This document shows positions 44,877 to 64,000 of a stretch of DNA of 64,000 nucleotides, piece after piece (position 1 is the stretch's first letter; every line of letters begins with the position of its first letter). The stretch spans positions 58,881,501-58,945,500 of the forward strand of contig NC_134120.1 in NCBI RefSeq assembly GCF_040939455.1, read 5' to 3'. The stretch comes from Microcebus murinus. Taxonomy: Eukaryota > Chordata > Mammalia > Primates > Cheirogaleidae. The position numbers and the translations under genes are program-made. The notes beneath the pieces are model-generated. The model was not told the DNA's origin. It saw nothing but the letters and a program-made list of their open reading frames with translations, and ran no database searches.

Positions 44877-45048
44877 GCGCTGGTGGTGGGAGCTACGGCA
44901 CACTTAAGGCATCTAAAGTCGATTTTGGCCGGCGCCCTGGGAGGCCGAGGATCGCTGGAGCCCAGGAGCAGCAGTGAGCTACGATCAGCCACGGCACTCC
45001 AGCCCGGGCTCCAGACACAGACCCTGTCTCAAAAAAATAAAAAAAAGT
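44877..45048 (+). mobile_element. Truncated Alu-related SINE at the gene B promoter
   Basis: Alu-like with deletions: 'tgggaggccgaggatcgctg', 'gtgagctacgatcagcc', 'actccagcccgggc' and an A-rich tail. The tail ends about 50 bp before the CpG island. Confidence 0.7.
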
Positions 45049-45216
45049 CAGGTTTTTTTCCAAATCATTCTGCCTGCTGACAAAACAAGCCCGCCCGCAT
45101 GCCAGGGTGGAGCGCGCGCGCTCGCTCGAGGCGCAGCCCCGCGCACAGCAGGACAAGCGCTCGCGCGGGCGGATGCGGTTCCCTCCCGGAAGTCGCCGGG
45201 CGCACCGCGGGGCCCT

Positions 45217-45230
45217 CTGGGAAGCGTAGT
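45217..45230 (-). promoter_or_regulatory. ZNF143/THAP11-type promoter motif, first copy
   Basis: ctgggaagcgtagt, the complement of ACTACGCTTCCCAG, fits ACTACAnnTCCCAG with one change. A second copy lies 33 bp downstream. Confidence 0.55.
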
Positions 45231-45249
45231 CGGAGGGGCCCGAGGGATG

Positions 45250-45263
45250 CCGGGAGTCGTAGT
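45250..45263 (-). promoter_or_regulatory. ZNF143/THAP11-type promoter motif, second copy
   Basis: ccgggagtcgtagt, the complement of ACTACGACTCCCGG, is a weaker match in the same orientation as the first copy. Confidence 0.5.
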
Positions 45264-45624
45264 TCTCCCCGGGTCCGGGGGTCTGCGGGACGCTCGCGCC
45301 CTTTGTCGGAGGTCGTGGCGCGGGGCGCCCTGGCTCCGCAAGGTGTGTCCACTGGGGCCGAGGCGCTCCCAGTTGCCTCTTCAGGGCCGCAGTCGGAGCC
45401 CGCGCCTCCCTCCGGGCGAGTGGGGCGGCGTGCGGAGCCGCGGCCGGGGGCGGCTGGGCGGCGAGCGGGCTGGGCGGCCGGGCCCTGGGGCGTCGCGCTG
45501 GCTGCCGGGAGGCCTGCGGGGAGGGAGCGCCCCTGCCAGGTAAGCTGGGTGTGCCGGGAGCCGTGGCGTGCGTGCCGGTCGGTCCTTCGTGGCTGCTGTT
45601 CTGAGCTTCCTTAGTGAAACAGAT

Positions 45625-45810
45625 AATAACAAACAATAGCTAATACATAGGAGAACCATAGGTATGCCAGGCGGTAGTCTAGTGCCTTAAGTGAATTAAC
45701 TCACTGAACCTCAGATAACAGGTCGGTTGGCTGTGCACTGTTCCCATTTTACAGACGAACAAACCGAGGCCGAGAGTGGCCAGGGAATTTGACAAAATTT
45801 AACTGGGGTC
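45625..45810 (+). mobile_element. MIR SINE
   Basis: It has the MIR core pattern of 'cccattttacagacgaac' followed by a 'gaggccgagag' block, in intron 1 of gene B. Confidence 0.6.
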
Positions 45811-46850
45811 TTGGTGACTTTGGGCGGGTCACAGCTCCCTAGTTCTCAGTCTTCCTCACATGTGCACAATGGGGCAAGCAGTATTTATTATTTTAGAGTA
45901 GTTGTGAAGATTAAAAATAATACCTGGGAAGCACTCAACGATTTCCTGGCGCGGAGGAGGCGTGCATCATAGAGTAACTGTGAGTACTTCCACCGCAGCT
46001 TCTCTCTGCCTGGCCGAGGCAGGCCCGCTGGAGAGGACTCCACAGAGTTGGTGTATTGGTGCTCAAGCCAGGGCGGCACCCGGGGGCGCCCACTGCAGGC
46101 TACGCAGTCAGCGCAGGGCTGACACTTGCCTGACTCATCAGGCACCTTCTTTCCTTGCTCTCTTAGGCAGGCGGGGTGCCCACCCTTCCCACTTGGAGGC
46201 CGTGTATGGGGAGCTGTTTGCGGCTTGGATGCTATAAGAGGTGGCACCTGTGGATATGTATTTAGGAGGGGCAATGGAACAACCATCTGGCGTGATTTGG
46301 GTGGGGGCAGTGTTTTAATCATAGTACCATGGGTAAGGTGTGATAAGCCCAGACCCAGATCTAGAGAGAGAGAGGCTGGGAAACTTTACAGGTTGTATTA
46401 TATCTACAGTTCCTTGGGGAGCACACAGTACTCCGTGGAAGGGCCAAGTGAGGAAAGGCAAGCGAGCTTAGATCAGGCTAGCTAAGTTTGAAAGGGGCAG
46501 CCCCAAGAAATTCACATTCACGGTGACTGCTAGGTGTGTAGTTTAAAGCTATCTAAGGACTCTAGATATCTATGGGTGAGTCATAGTTTGCTTAGAGGTA
46601 GCTAATAGGCCCTAAGGTAGAGATTAGAGCATCAGTATATAGAAATTAGAGGTCTGGTTGATACAGAGAAGGGATGGAGGTTGGCAAATTGGCTTGGTAA
46701 TACTCTTTCTGCTTGGTGCACATCATTTATGTGGGGTGGCTTTGTTGGGAATTGATGGCCGTTCTCTTCAAGCCATCCTTTAACGCAGTTCCTCATGATA
46801 CCTTTTTTTCTTTCCAGATTTACCTTGAGCGAAAAACTAAGAAGGAAGTA

Positions 46851-63718
<16,868 letters not shown>

Positions 63719-64000
63719 TTCATCTCATATAATCCAAGACTTTCCATTGGTAAATAATCAGGAAAATTGTAAATAGGATACAAACTCCTTATAAATTTTA
63801 GTCTTTTTTACTTGTGCAGGGAATATGCTAGTTACAATTGATCAATAAAAATATGAAGAACACTGACTTGTCAAGTTTTAAAAGAACCACAAATTCAAAG
63901 GTTTCTAAAAACCTATATTTTTTTTAATTCATAGAAAAATGTAAAAGGCCTAACTTAAAAAAATTATGAAAAATAGTTGAATGTAAGTTTTGTTTCTCTC
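63719..64000 (+). other. Gene B 3' UTR and flank
   Basis: A/T-rich sequence after the stop. No relict fingers were seen here, unlike gene A. Confidence 0.6.
63844..63849 (+). terminator. Candidate polyadenylation signal of gene B
   Basis: AATAAA 126 bp after the stop codon, in 'tcaataaaaatatg'. A canonical hexamer at a plausible distance; usage is inferred. Confidence 0.5.

Larger units (their letters stand above)
45095..45560 (+). promoter_or_regulatory. CpG-island promoter and 5' UTR exon of KZFP gene B
   Basis: A dense CpG island with two ZNF143-type motifs. A good exon-1 donor, cctgccag|gtaagc, ends the exon at 45539. Overlapping long ORFs on both strands (44893-45636 minus, 44974-45543 plus) reflect G/C bias. 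The transcription start is not fixed and probably lies near 45260-45350. Confidence 0.75.

Noticed and set aside
44893..45659. Long ORFs (up to 247 codons) in the second CpG island
   Set aside because: Same G/C effect; part of the minus-strand ORF even runs through the Alu-like SINE. The good donor at 45539 marks a non-coding first exon instead.
45888..46322. Minus-strand ORF of 144 codons
   Set aside because: No motif, no promoter, within intron 1 of gene B and overlapped by other frames. Not supportable as a gene.

Overview
The window reads as euchromatic DNA from a strepsirrhine primate (lemur or loris lineage). The main evidence is the Alu family. Many full-length dimeric Alus share a right-arm insertion around 'ttagttggccaattaatt', a form I associate with lemur and loris genomes, alongside older AluJ-like and monomeric copies, L1M, L2, MIR, MaLR and Tigger fossils. 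The species is inferred, not shown.

The functional content is two KRAB zinc-finger (KZFP) genes in tandem on the + strand. Gene A has a CpG-island promoter (about 6225-6760), a start exon (ATG 7472), a 127-bp KRAB-A exon (11032-11158), a 96-bp KRAB-B exon (11597-11692) and a 13-finger exon (16034-17466), giving a 562-residue protein. Gene B has a CpG-island promoter (about 45095-45560), a start exon (ATG 46851), KRAB-A (59922-60048), KRAB-B (60545-60637) and a finger exon (62304-63718) with 11 good fingers and one degenerate finger, giving 555 residues. All splice sites are GT-AG and the phases match (0-1-1). I could not assign either gene a human symbol with confidence. Proteins of this type bind DNA through the fingers and recruit TRIM28 (KAP1) through KRAB to silence mainly transposable elements.

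Between the genes lie two decayed class I endogenous retroviruses in divergent orientation. The one at 25922-31830 (- strand) has a tRNA-Phe primer site, gag, protease, RT and RNase H remnants, then a deletion of integrase and most of SU, then an env tail. The one at 35563-43526 (+ strand) has two 407-bp LTRs, a perfect 4-bp target duplication, a tRNA-Pro primer site and remnants of gag, pro, pol and env. Both are broken by frameshifts and stops. Three solo LTRs with target-site duplications (4066-4686, 33227-33658, 34185-34629) and several probable LTRs surround them.

The rest is introns and intergenic DNA, mostly interspersed repeats. I found no RNA gene, CRISPR array or prokaryote-type system. 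The most notable points are the near-identical KRAB-A exons beside divergent finger exons, relict fingers beyond the gene A stop, a possible G-to-A editing signature plus long A-tracts in the + strand provirus, a 27-bp in-frame repeat in its gag, and a tailless Alu fragment with a 20-bp target duplication.
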